From: Gnomoniopsis sp. IMI 355080
Lineage: Eukaryota > Ascomycota > Sordariomycetes > Diaporthales > Gnomoniaceae
Assembly: GCA_027946555.1 (NCBI GenBank)
Contig: JAPEVC010000235.1
Span: 1 to 53,026, forward strand
Direction: 5' to 3'
Length of the DNA: 53,026 nt
Numbering within the stretch: the first letter of the stretch is position 1; every line of letters starts with the position of its first letter. Made by a program: the position numbers and the translations under genes. Below, one piece after another: positions 22,493 to 31,924 of the stretch. A model generated the notes under the pieces. That model was not told where the DNA came from, did not search any database, and saw only the letters and a list, made by a program, of their open reading frames with translations.

Positions 22493-23575
22493 CTACGGTT
22501 CATCCCACATATCCGCTGGTGCTAGCAAGTCCTCATCAAATAGATCAAGTCTTCGCGCTTTCGCCCACGCATCCACCTTGTCCCAATTGACGCATTGATG
22601 TACTGAACCGAATTGCATAGTTGGCAAAGCAGTGACATGGTTTTCATCACGAAGCCACGAATATGGAATGACGTTAACGTCTCCGTGACAAATTGAGGAT
22701 TGTCGAATTTGTTCAAGACAATGTTCTGCAGTAGCTGTTAACATTTTACCAGGTTGCTTGGATGGAGGATTATTGCATACCAAGGTGACCCATGCGACGG
22801 CCTAATTCATGTGTGGTAATGTTCGGATAGTAATAGTCACGGTATAACATCTTTCGCACACGTTTCTGCTGCAAGTTAGTCATGACTTTCCAAGGGTGAA
22901 TGAGCACAATACCAAGCAATGAAGTTCATGATAAACACCAAGCGACCCTACATAGCCTGATCCATCCTTCAAGGCTAAGGACGTATAACCGAGTCGTTTC
23001 ATTTCATCTGGATAGATTTTAAGATTGATACCTGCGTGAAAGTCAGCTATTGGTTAACTAGGCATGCTAATAATTCTTCATGGCCTCCTCACCGGTATTG
23101 ACGAACCTTTCAGTAGATCAGTCCAAGCTGCATCAGACTCTGGTGTTGGATAGCCCGTATATGGTGTTGATCCGGGTATTGCATCGATCACTCGGGCTTC
23201 CCATTCGATGGCATCCTCCGCAGGGGCTACAATCCATTCAAAATAGATTAGTATCAGCATCTATTCCAGTTGTGATTACCCAGGATACTCCAAAGGTAGC
23301 TACTTAATTGATTACTTACACCAGACAGTCGAAATTTTTTTTTGGTTGACTTGGTGCTGATGACCAATGTACACAACAGACGCAAGAATGCAAATATTCA
23401 GAATCAACAGCAGCAAGTGTGCAGATAATATTTTCTTCGCTGATGGCCAAGAACTTTGGTAGCAAACTCGTTGACTGTCAGTGGCCGCTGGTTCCGTTGG
23501 ACTAGTTTCGTGGGACTCCAGAAACGGCTCTTGTTCGGTATCAAATAATCTATAACAATTCGATTTGGTATCCAT
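22493..23575 (-). CDS. UstYa-like (DUF3328) oxidative cyclase family protein, copy 2
   Basis: Five exons: 23575-23320, 23226-23107, 23031-22913, 22868-22781 and 22725-22493, giving 271 residues. The start ATG sits in ACCATGG; two further in-frame ATGs lie 8 and 13 codons upstream but in poorer context. One membrane segment covers about residues 49-71 (ILSAHLLLLILNICILASVV). The lumenal domain has LALKDGSGYVGSLGVYHELHC (the first HxxHC at 160-164, given here with its lead-in) and HLEHC at 193-197, then LEQIRQSSICHGD, all typical of the UstYb-like branch. The second intron uses a GTTCGT donor; a GTGAGG 15 bases on would break the frame. It converges with copy 1 and is divergent from the rhodopsin-like gene. 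Two different DUF3328 proteins together are usual in dikaritin clusters. Confidence 0.9.
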
Positions 23576-23934
23576 GGTGGAAGCTTGTTCTATCATGATG
23601 TGCTGCGCCATTGATTCCGCCCTGATGCGCTGTGAGATAGTATAGTACGCAAACAAGTTCCGGACCCCAGCGGAAAAAGAACATAAGCAAGATGTAAAAT
23701 TAGATGACTGAGGCTCAGAAGATGATTTCACCCCAGGGGGTCCTCTCAGTGCCAAATTATGAAATGACCAAGCCCACAGTGTGCAGGAAGAAGACTGCAG
23801 TTGCATCTTCACTCTTCCTGGAAATGAATCCACTGACGCTGCAACAATGTGTGTGGACCAGACTGACAACATATGGCTGCTCGACGCAATTGAAGCCTTC
23901 TTGATGCTCTAGACTTCGGCGTAGTGGGGTTCAG

Positions 23935-23978
23935 ATATTGATGAGCATGAGCTGAAATATTGATGGGCAGGAGCTGAA
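23935..23978. repeat. 22-bp tandem repeat, two copies
   Basis: Unit ATATTGATGAGCATGAGCTG plus AA, directly repeated with two mismatches, in the divergent promoter of the second UstYa-like gene. Confidence 0.85.
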
Positions 23979-24109
23979 AAATGATGCCATCGTCAATGCC
24001 TTTCCAGAATGCTACATTAGCAAGGATTAAATCGTTGTTGGTTTGCCAGATATGGAGCAATGTAACAGCGGTTAGACTTACACCGCTTGCGCAGAGATTG
24101 CCAACCACT

Positions 24110-24196
24110 GCGCCGCAGCCTACAACACTGCAATGAGACCCAGCTCCATCAACCTCCACTGATAAGGCGCCGCAGCCTGTAGCATTGCAATGACAC
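24110..24196. repeat. 30-bp direct repeat, two copies, 57-bp period
   Basis: Copies at 24110-24139 and 24167-24196 both begin GCGCCGCAGCCT and contain TTGCAATGA or CTGCAATGA; about five mismatches. They lie about 400-480 bp upstream of the rhodopsin-like start. Confidence 0.75.
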
Positions 24197-24586
24197 TCAG
24201 ATTCATTACTCTAATAAGAACTTTGGCGCGTAAAACCCTTGTCGATCGGGCAGATATTACTCATTACTTGCAATCCTTCCGAGTGTTAAGTACAAACCTA
24301 GGTGTTGTAGGACGTGCTTTCTGTGTGGATACGGCTTATCCCTTGACTGAACCAGAGGCAATGCAGGATGAATCGCTTTACCGGTGCAATCAAATGGGGT
24401 TGGGTCAGCGTCCCCGGTCCCAGCTATTATTGCAGATTGTTCAGGTCACTTTGCATCGCAAGAGTATTCACCTTAGATACTCTCGCAGTTCTTGTTGTTT
24501 ACTCTCAAACCATATACAAGACAATACAGCACATACGAGGGTGACTTTAGAACTTTTCGTCTTATTATACCGAGTAACACTGCAAA

Positions 24587-26268
24587 ATGGCAATCAGTCT
24601 TCCCACGAATATCATCATTGTGACTTGCGTGTTTTCTGCACTCGCAATCGTGGCAGTTGGTCTTAGATTCATTGCTCGTATCAAGCAAGGCCTTCACTTG
24701 GCTATTGATGACTATCTCATATTACCAGCACTAGTATGTGGCACGTTGATAACGGTCTCTTACAATAAGGAATACGGCGTACCATTTCGCTAATTACTAC
24801 CTGTGCAGCTTTTCACTCTTGGATTAGGAGCAACCACAATTGCTGGTCAGTAATACTTCTGACAATTTGCTTTGAGTGTGACTCTGCTTCACTTCCAAAT
24901 CGATGACTGACTATGGTTACAGGAGTTTATACGGGGCACGTCGGCAGACATGTGTCTATCGGGCCTGAGGGCCCCGAATATGGTGTCTGGTTTATCAGCT
25001 TTGAGAAGGCAAGTGGCCCATGAGAATGATATATGCCCCTTTTCACGTTCGAAACATTACTGATACCGCTGGTCTATGGACTCAGGTTACTTGGTGGGGA
25101 CAACTGATCACGGTGCTCGCATGTAGCTTTATAAAAGCTTCGTTGTTATTTCTCTATCGGCGCTTATTCCGTGGAGATACGTTCCGTCTTATTACGGTTA
25201 TTTTACTTGGGATCATCTGCTGTTGGGCGATTTCATTTTCACTTGCCATTATCCTTCAATGCATACCAGTCTCTCAGGCTTGGCTTCCATCGACGGAGAG
25301 GACAGGGCATTGTTACAGCTCCAACGGCCTGTCGGTGAAAGATGCAATGGCTACTTCGAACATGTGAGTGCGCTGATACCCATATCTTGTGGATGTGACA
25401 ATCGTGACTCGCGAGGACGAGACAACCAATCTGGTCAAGACAAACCATAAGTCTACGTCTGAATCTGACTGTTTCAAAGGATACTCGACGTTGCAATCTT
25501 GACTGTCCCACAGCCTATTGTATGGAAATTGAACATGCCAATCAAGCGCAGAATTGCCGTCAGCTTGATCTTCCTTCTCGGGTTTTTGTAAGTACTTTGC
25601 CACACCCTTTACCGATCCCAATCTTCATTTAGTTTAAAATACAGTTGATAGACAAACATGACCGCTAAAACCTCCAGTGTTGTTGCCGTCAGCGCGGCAC
25701 GGATTTACTTCTTTTATTCCATCGCTGCCAATCCCGAGCTCGAATATGACGTTACGTGTGAGTTTCTTTTCATGCTTACATATCCGATTCATGCCCGCTC
25801 AGGGCACTCCTATTTAAGTAGGAATCTCGCTGACACCCTATCATGATCGTAGATAATTCAGCGGCAGCTTTCTACTGGACGAACATAGACGTCAGCAGTA
25901 AGAACATAGATCGAACCTCTTCCATTTCTTCTGAATCACATAACGTGTCTCAGCAAAGTTGCTTGAATCGGTCACTATCGTGAAACTTTACTGACCACCT
26001 AAATTTAGTTGCCATACTTTGTGCCTGCCTTCCTACTATCCATTCACTAGTGGCTGAAGCATCGCCGGTCCGTTTTCTTCGGAGCATTGCAAGCAAAGTC
26101 TCTTTGCGTACTCTCTGGAAGCGTACAGCTAATAACAGCCTCCGAGAATTTGACAGTCTTCAGGTATTCGAAGACACCTCCGGGAAAAGCAGGAACACAT
26201 CAGGCCGGAGCTTCCAGAAGGAACCGACCGATTTCGTTTCGTTGCCTGTGATATCCACAGCGGTGTGA
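24587..26268 (+). CDS. Fungal rhodopsin-like (SAT4/PTH11-related) integral membrane protein
   Basis: Eight exons: 24587-24733, 24809-24845, 24923-25008, 25086-25363, 25480-25587, 25678-25757, 25853-25897 and 26009-26268, giving 346 residues. The protein begins with a membrane segment (IIIVTCVFSALAIVAVGLRF). It carries the family's IDDYL turn, LITVLACSFIKASLLFLYRR, a KR-R-IAVSLIFLLGFF segment and AILCACLPTIHSLV before a polar C-terminal tail; seven membrane spans are expected. The third intron (25009-25085) begins GCAAGT, a GC-AG intron with a CTGAT branch. Members are predicted plasma- or endomembrane receptors/transport-like proteins and recur in secondary-metabolite clusters, with unknown role. 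It follows the UstYa-like pair and precedes the methyltransferase. Confidence 0.85.
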
Positions 26269-27047
26269 TGAGGAACTATGTAACATTTGGAAGTGATAGT
26301 AGGCTGGTGGGAATGTATGGAGCCAGGCGATGTTTCTTACAATCTCTCAAGCGTATACTGCCCAGGTGCATAGCTATGTTAAAACGGCACTAAGTCGTCG
26401 CAATTCGGGCTGGACAGTCAAACGACCGGCGAATAATTCCAACTTTCGGTTCAGCCTTGGGTAGCATAATCTGTAGTATCTTTGGTTTGCACAACAGCAT
26501 CTATCTCAAGGTCACGGAAAAAGCCTCGCTGTCCTTCCCTCTTGAAATGCCCACAGCTCCACAGGCAACAAGCCTCCCTGATAGCTGAAAAGAATTCTGG
26601 CATTTCCATGATACTAGGTACCCAGGTGCACGGCTCTATTATTAGTAAATGTAGTCCGTGCAAGTCCTGTGGTTCAAGTACAGTACGGAGTACATACCTA
26701 CCCGTGGTACCGCCATCTGCACGGTAATATTCCAGGGTTACATCCCGCCCCGCAGCTTCTGCACAATACCGGTCCTTTATCAGTGCAGGGATTCTGCATC
26801 GTTCCATGTAGTGTTCAAGTGGGCGCTACACTGGCTTAGACCCGCAACCCCATACCGAGGTAGGTAGGGCTATAATTCTGACCAGAAAGTTCCCCTACCT
26901 AGGTATCTGCCAGTCAAGCCCCATACTCGTTGCTTTGCATTCATAGACCTCTTCTGCTAACACTTTTTTCCAGCCTACACTTCCGGTTCTCGAGCGATCT
27001 TTTCTCGGGGACTTCTCATAGTAGCATTGCTTCAACCGCAGAACAGT
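26269..27047. other. Intergenic, promoter of O-methyltransferase
   Basis: Tandem-oriented gap containing TACCTAGGTA-family motifs at about 26611-26625, 26690-26702 and 26895-26906. Short frames on both strands have no domain. Confidence 0.45.
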
Positions 27048-28527
27048 ATGGGCCTGCCATACATTGTCGAGCTGGCCACACGTATCGCCACCAACACCTC
27101 CAAGGTGAGCGACTACTTGGCAGCCCATGACCTACCACAGCCTTCATTCGACTTGAACACACCCCCTACCCCGGTCCCAAGAGATGCCGTGGAGATCGAG
27201 GCTCTCCGGCAAGCCGTGTTGAAAGACACCACTGAGTTGCGTTCTTTGATGCTTGGCCCCAGAGATTCCCTCTTCAGCGCAGGTTCTATGGTGAGTATAT
27301 CCAAAATCCGCGAAAATGACTTGTGTTCAAGCTGATACATTTGACTCCAGCAAAATGTTCTCCTTCCCCAACAAGCGATCACTCGTTTTGGCTTGGCACG
27401 CAACCTACCGGTAGGCCAGGAGACTACATTCGCCGAGATGGCAGAACAGTCTGGTCAAGCTGAGAGCAATGTCCGGAAAGTTGTGCGGGCGGCAATCGCC
27501 CAACGAATCTTTGAAGAGCCCCAACCTGGTGTCATTAAGCACAGTGCTGCGTCCCGCCTGCTTGCCGAGGATCCTGGAGTTCATGACTATGTGGCTACAG
27601 TGTCTGATGAGCTGTGGCCAGCTGCGGCCCAGACATGTAATGCCTGGGCCAAATTTTCGGGATCTGAAGAACCCAATGAGACGGTAAATAAGCTCTTGAT
27701 AATTTCCAATCCATATGGAACGTGGAGAAATCTAACAATGACTCTGTCGGGCATATATTGACGTGAATAGGGCTTTTCTCTGGCGAATAATACAAGCAAA
27801 TCTATGTATGAATTTCTCTCGGACTATCCTGAGCGCTCGAGTCGCTTTGCAAATATGATGCGCAGCTTCACCTCCGGACCTGCTTTCGACCTCAGATTCG
27901 TCACAGACTTTTACCCATGGGAAAAGTTCCAGGGCGGCACCTTTGTCGATGTGAGTTACCTCGCGAGCTCACATACGAGATCCACCAAGCTAACCTCTCT
28001 CCGTCCAGGTTGGTGGCTCCCAGGGTTTCGTTTGTGAAGCGCTGGCCCGGAAATTTCCATCCCTTAATTTCATTGTTCAAGATCTCGAAGAGGTGGTCCG
28101 GGATGCCAAAGGGCATGTTTCCCCTGACGTTGCGGACCGCATTACCTTTATGGCGCACGACTTCTTCACTCCTCAACCAGTCAGAGCGGATATCTATTTC
28201 CTCCGGTGGATATTCCACAATTGGTCTGATAAGTATTGCGTCAAGATCCTCCAGGCGCTGATTCCTGCATTGAGACCCGGTGCCAAGGTCATTATTAGCG
28301 ATGCAGTCATACCGGGACCGGATGGGATGCCGAAGGGCTTGGAGACAATGATCAGAAGCTTTGACTTGGTCATGTCTTCAATCCAGAATGCAAGAGAGAG
28401 GGAGCTGGGAGACTGGAAGGAGCTTTTCAAGAAGGCAGATGGGAGGTTCAAGTTTGAAGGGGTGACCTCTCCGCCTGGGTCAAATCACTCATTGCTCGTA
28501 GCGGTCTGGGAGGGCCCCTCAAAATAG
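27048..28527 (+). CDS. SAM-dependent O-methyltransferase (fungal COMT-like, plant-type fold)
   Basis: Four exons: 27048-27290, 27351-27683, 27771-27950 and 28009-28527, all joined in phase 0, giving 424 residues, the usual size. The N-terminal dimerisation/winged-helix part includes YIVELATRIATNTSKVSDYL and VRAAIAQRIFEEP. The SAM site is FVDVGGSQG at about 250-258, encoded across the last splice junction. FIVQDLEEV is the acidic ribose-binding strand. ADIYFLRWIFHNWSDKY holds the catalytic-type His322, and a DAVIPGPDGMP loop follows. It transfers a methyl group to a hydroxyl, probably phenolic, of a small molecule. In this setting a Tyr hydroxyl or other group of the candidate cyclic peptide would be a reasonable acceptor, but that is inference. 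The ATG at 27048 is the first in frame. Confidence 0.9.
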
Positions 28528-29285
28528 TGCAGCTCACACCAGTTGCTCTTCTGAGAGAATGGACTTTGAATAAACGATCCTGCAAAGGTCTCCACAGCAA
28601 GAGTCGGCGGAAACCATTGTAGATTTCGTAGGCCTTGTCGGCACTAAAGACATTTTTTCGAAATTTGGAACGTGGCATGGTATCTCACCTGGGTATTGTA
28701 TTCTCAGAAAGTATGCTATGTTTCTTCAAATTCCCGTCTAGTAAAATTGAATACAATAGATACATACTCAGATTAGATTGTAGAGCCCCGATTTATATAT
28801 CTTGTATCTGACACTTGCCCAAATGACTTGCTCAACTTGTACTCCATTTCAAAGTCGGGATTGCATCGACTCGGGCATGAAATTTGACGATTTCAAATGT
28901 CGTTTGATACTATGCACCACGTATATATGGATACAGGAACTAATGCGTGAAATCCAGAGAATTAGCCGGATTTTTTAGGAGAGAAAAAAATACAAGCATC
29001 GGTTTCTAGTCTCGGTATACTCCGTCGACGTGCTCCACCCGGACCGGCGTGCTTGGAGTCCGGTACGGAATAAGCTTAAACTCCGGACAACGTCATGCGG
29101 GCAGCGGCATCGGGCAAGCTCGCGGAATTTCACTCGCTAATGAGAAGCTGACGATCCACCAGTTAGCAGTGCTTACCTAGCAGCAACTCGTCGACGATAT
29201 TCTATTGTGACTCACTATCTCCTCCTTTCTTCTTCTTGCCACTTGCACTCTTTGGACTTCTTGAGCACGAGCAATCGCGGCAGAA
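28528..29285. other. Intergenic, promoter of the Gfo/Idh/MocA gene
   Basis: Tandem-oriented gap. It contains the inverted CCG triplet site at 29060-29068 and a CT-rich stretch just before the oxidoreductase ATG (about 29218-29240). No gene is seen. Confidence 0.45.
29060..29068. promoter_or_regulatory. Possible Zn2Cys6 binding site, CCG-N3-CGG
   Basis: CCGGTACGG is an inverted pair of CCG triplets with a 3-bp spacer, inside TCCGGTACGGA, about 220 bp upstream of the oxidoreductase start. Binuclear zinc-cluster dimers bind such everted or inverted triplets. Short sites also arise by chance. Confidence 0.3.
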
Positions 29286-30365
29286 ATGGCGACCCCCCTC
29301 AACCTGGCCGTCATTGGCACCAATTGGATCACTAACTCCTTCGTGCAGTCAGCACACGAGAGCAAGAACTTTAAGCTCGTCGCGGTGTATTCAAGGAAGC
29401 TCGAGACAGCACAAAAGTTCGTTTCCGAGATTCCTTCTCTCGCCGATGCCTCCAGTGTTCAATCGTTTGATGACCTGGACAAATTCTTGTCGGACTCGAC
29501 GATCAACGTGGTATACATTGCCTCGCCCAACTCTCTGCATTATGAGCAAGCTTCCAAGGCGCTAAGCGCAGGCAAGCATGTCATTTTGGAGAAGCCAGCC
29601 GCATCAAATTTGAAAGAATTAGACGCCCTGTTCGAGCTGGCGGACTCCAAGGGCTTATTCCTGCTCGAGGCCTATCGGCACATACAGGAGCCAAATTTCC
29701 TCAAATTGCAGAGCCTTCTAAATGATCCGAAAAAGAGGGCCGAGAAGCTTGGACCTATTCTCGGAGCCAGTATCAACATGGCATCGTTCTCGTCACGCTA
29801 CATCAAAGTCTTGGAAGGCGAAGAGCCCAATGTTCTGTCACCCAAGTTCTCGGGTGGAAGTCTTTGGGACATGGGATGCTATCCCGTGATGTTTACGCTG
29901 GCACTATTTGGAAAACCTACATCCCAATCATACGCTCCCATCATCATTCGCACCGGCGTGGACGGCGGTGGGCACATGTTGCTCCACTACTCTGCCGAAT
30001 CCTCAAATCAAAAGGAGAAATTCACAGTGCATGCCCACACGAGCAAGATCTACACGTCCACTGCGCCGACAGAGATCTACACCGAGAAAGGCACGCTCAA
30101 GATCAATGGGGCGACTGGCGTCACGGATATCAACACGGTCGAGTTCATCCCCCGAGGCTCCAAGGAAGCAGAGCAGTTGGCCGACACGAACCCTGAATAT
30201 ACGGGCCTTTTGAACCTGACCTGGGAGGCCAAAGAGTTGGGACGCATTTTGACGCAGGGTGACAGAAAATCGGAGAGTGTGCTGCGCGGGCTCAGTAGGG
30301 ATGTCTTGGAGGTCATGGAGGACATGCGGAAGCAAAATGGCATTATTTTCGCCTGTGAGAAGTAG
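29286..30365 (+). CDS. Gfo/Idh/MocA-family NAD(P)-dependent oxidoreductase
   Basis: Single-exon gene of 359 residues. The N-terminal Rossmann fold starts LNLAVIGTNWITNSF, with Thr and Asn where glycines are usual in GxGxxG, seen in some fungal members. YIASPNSLHYEQASKALSAG and HVILEKPAASN (catalytic-type Lys at about 103 in EKP) are the diagnostic blocks. GGSLWDMGCYPV begins the substrate-binding alpha/beta domain, with the D-x-G-x-Y/H-x element. It resembles the fungal dihydrodiol dehydrogenase/D-xylose dehydrogenase-like group. The reaction is oxidation or reduction of a hydroxyl/carbonyl pair on a sugar-like or cyclic substrate. It stands between the methyltransferase and the AsaB-like gene; cluster membership is possible but not shown. 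A longer 5' end is unlikely because the ATG context is preceded by a CT-rich leader. Confidence 0.9.
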   Translation: MATPLNLAVIGTNWITNSFVQSAHESKNFKLVAVYSRKLETAQKFVSEIPSLADASSVQSFDDLDKFLSDSTINVVYIASPNSLHYEQASKALSAGKHVILEKPAASNLKELDALFELADSKGLFLLEAYRHIQEPNFLKLQSLLNDPKKRAEKLGPILGASINMASFSSRYIKVLEGEEPNVLSPKFSGGSLWDMGCYPVMFTLALFGKPTSQSYAPIIIRTGVDGGGHMLLHYSAESSNQKEKFTVHAHTSKIYTSTAPTEIYTEKGTLKINGATGVTDINTVEFIPRGSKEAEQLADTNPEYTGLLNLTWEAKELGRILTQGDRKSESVLRGLSRDVLEVMEDMRKQNGIIFACEK

Positions 30366-30991
30366 GAAGTAATACAACAGCAGAAAATTACCTCGGTATT
30401 GAGGAGTCCTTACTTATTTCCTACGTCCATAATGCGATGAAAAGCTGTCCGTGATCTTGCTGATATACGCCTAGGTATGAATGTTGTCGGATATGGGACC
30501 TGGTCGGGCGTAGATGGTGGTGGAAGGGAGGCATTCGAACCTACACTGTGGTATTTCGGTTTGTGAGTTCCCTTTAACCTTTTGAGACTTGAACTGTACT
30601 AATTCCCCCGTACTTGGCTGCTCCGGTGGAGGAATAGTGGTTAGCCAATTAGATGGAATGTACGTAAACCCTAATTCAAGCTTTCCTCCCCTTATTTATA
30701 TTCCATTCTCCTACCGGTCTCTCGTCCTTGGCCAGAGTGCCAACTCAAATCATATTTGAGATTAGAATGTCCGAGGCGGCCGGCGCTAGACGTTTGCTAT
30801 GTCTAACAGGACTACGGAATACGCTCCGTCTAGTATACAAATTGGAGTCAAATTGGACGATCTTCCGTGTTATGGTTCTAAAAGTTTTCTTATGTACTCC
30901 GCATTTCATCGAAAAGCCTCCTGCGTATGTACCACCCTGCTGCGAATGAGCAAGGCATGATCCCGGGGCAGAATCGCATCCCCTTGAAGGC
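30366..30991. other. Intergenic, between convergent genes
   Basis: Holds the 3' flanks of the oxidoreductase and the AsaB-like gene. A CCTAGGTA motif occurs at about 30470-30477. No gene is seen. Confidence 0.45.
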
Positions 30992-31924
30992 TCACTCAAT
31001 GAATGCAGCCATCTTGATCTCAATACTCTCTCGTGCTGGCCCATCTGCATACTCGCCATCTACAAAAGCGGTATGGGCCACATTCTTGCCCGTTGAGTCC
31101 TCGCTGTCCCACTGCATAAACAACAACGGCTCCTCCGGTGTCTGCGCACTCATGTAGTACCACTTGTGTGCCTCGCTGCTGCGCCATTTGGCCAGCTCGC
31201 TCCAGCTGTCTGGAACCACGAATCGCAGCGGCACCATGTCCGTCTCGGGCTTCACCGACGCCCAGTCACACACGGCTAGTGGGTCGCGCTTGATCGTCTT
31301 GAGCGGCCGCCACACGTTGATGAGCACCATGCGGCCACGCGCGAGACGCTCGCGCTCCTCGGCGTCCGGTATGGTGCGTGGTAGCATTTGTCGCGCGCCG
31401 GCGGGTGAGAAATCTGAGTGCACTGAGAGTGCGGGCGCACGATTGTCCGCGCGCTTGGCGGTGTCTTCTGCGACGTTGCGGATGCGACTTGTAAAGACAA
31501 TGGTTTTATGCGCGCCGAGGCTAGAAAGAGAAGAAACGAATATTCAGTAAGATATGCGGTGAAAGCAAATAAATAATAAAAAGGCGATCCGGGTGATGTG
31601 GGCAATGGGGGCTTACACTTCTTTCACGAGCTGCTCAGTCGCCGGGACGACAAGAGCTTGAATCTCTTCTTCGGTCTTGCAGTCCTCAAGGCCGTCGATC
31701 TTTTGTTTGGCATAGACAAAGCCATTCTCCTGCAGGCTGAATTGCGATTCTATGCCACGTGCATCCTGGATTTTGACAGGGAAGCTCTCGATGTTCTTTT
31801 CAAAGGCGCTGTGGCGTTCCTCTCCGCCGGGATATGTAAAGTCAATTGTGTAGTTTGGGTCCTTGCCGTTGAAATAGGTCAAGGAGGCCTCGACGGGACG
31901 GGATTCAATGATGGTGGCAGGCAT
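30992..31924 (-). CDS. AsaB / GA4-desaturase-like (CmcJ-related) oxidoreductase-family protein
   Basis: Exon 1 is 31924-31617 and exon 2 is 31520-30992; the 96 bp intron (GTAAGC donor, TTTCTAG acceptor) joins in phase 2, giving 278 residues, the usual length. Family hallmarks are VEASLTYFNGKDPNYTIDF near the N-terminus, MVLINVWRPLKTIKRDPLAV in the middle, then PLAVCDWASV and HKWYYMSAQTPEEPLLFMQW with the FDS/WDSE turn. VAHTAFVDGEYADG and RESIEIKMAAFIE close the protein. Members are annotated as hydroxylase/desaturase-like, 7-alpha-cephem-methoxylase P8-related or GA4-desaturase-related proteins and occur in many fungal secondary-metabolite clusters. Several relatives are iron/2-oxoglutarate dependent. 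It marks the right edge of the compact 20.2-31.9 kb block. Confidence 0.85.

Larger units (their letters stand above)
23576..24586. promoter_or_regulatory. Divergent promoter region of UstYa-like copy 2 and rhodopsin-like gene, with direct repeats
   Basis: 1.0 kb between two divergent start codons. It contains a 22-bp tandem duplication (23935-23978) and a 30-bp direct repeat with a 57-bp period (24110-24196). No coding sequence with domain evidence is seen. Confidence 0.5.

Noticed and set aside
23078..23107. Alternative donor GTGAGG for the second intron of UstYa-like copy 2
   Set aside because: It has better consensus than GTTCGT but leaves phase 0, which does not match the downstream exon and breaks the conserved HELHC region.
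31164..31550. 128-codon plus-strand frame
   Set aside because: Antisense to the AsaB-like second exon, whose protein motifs are clear.
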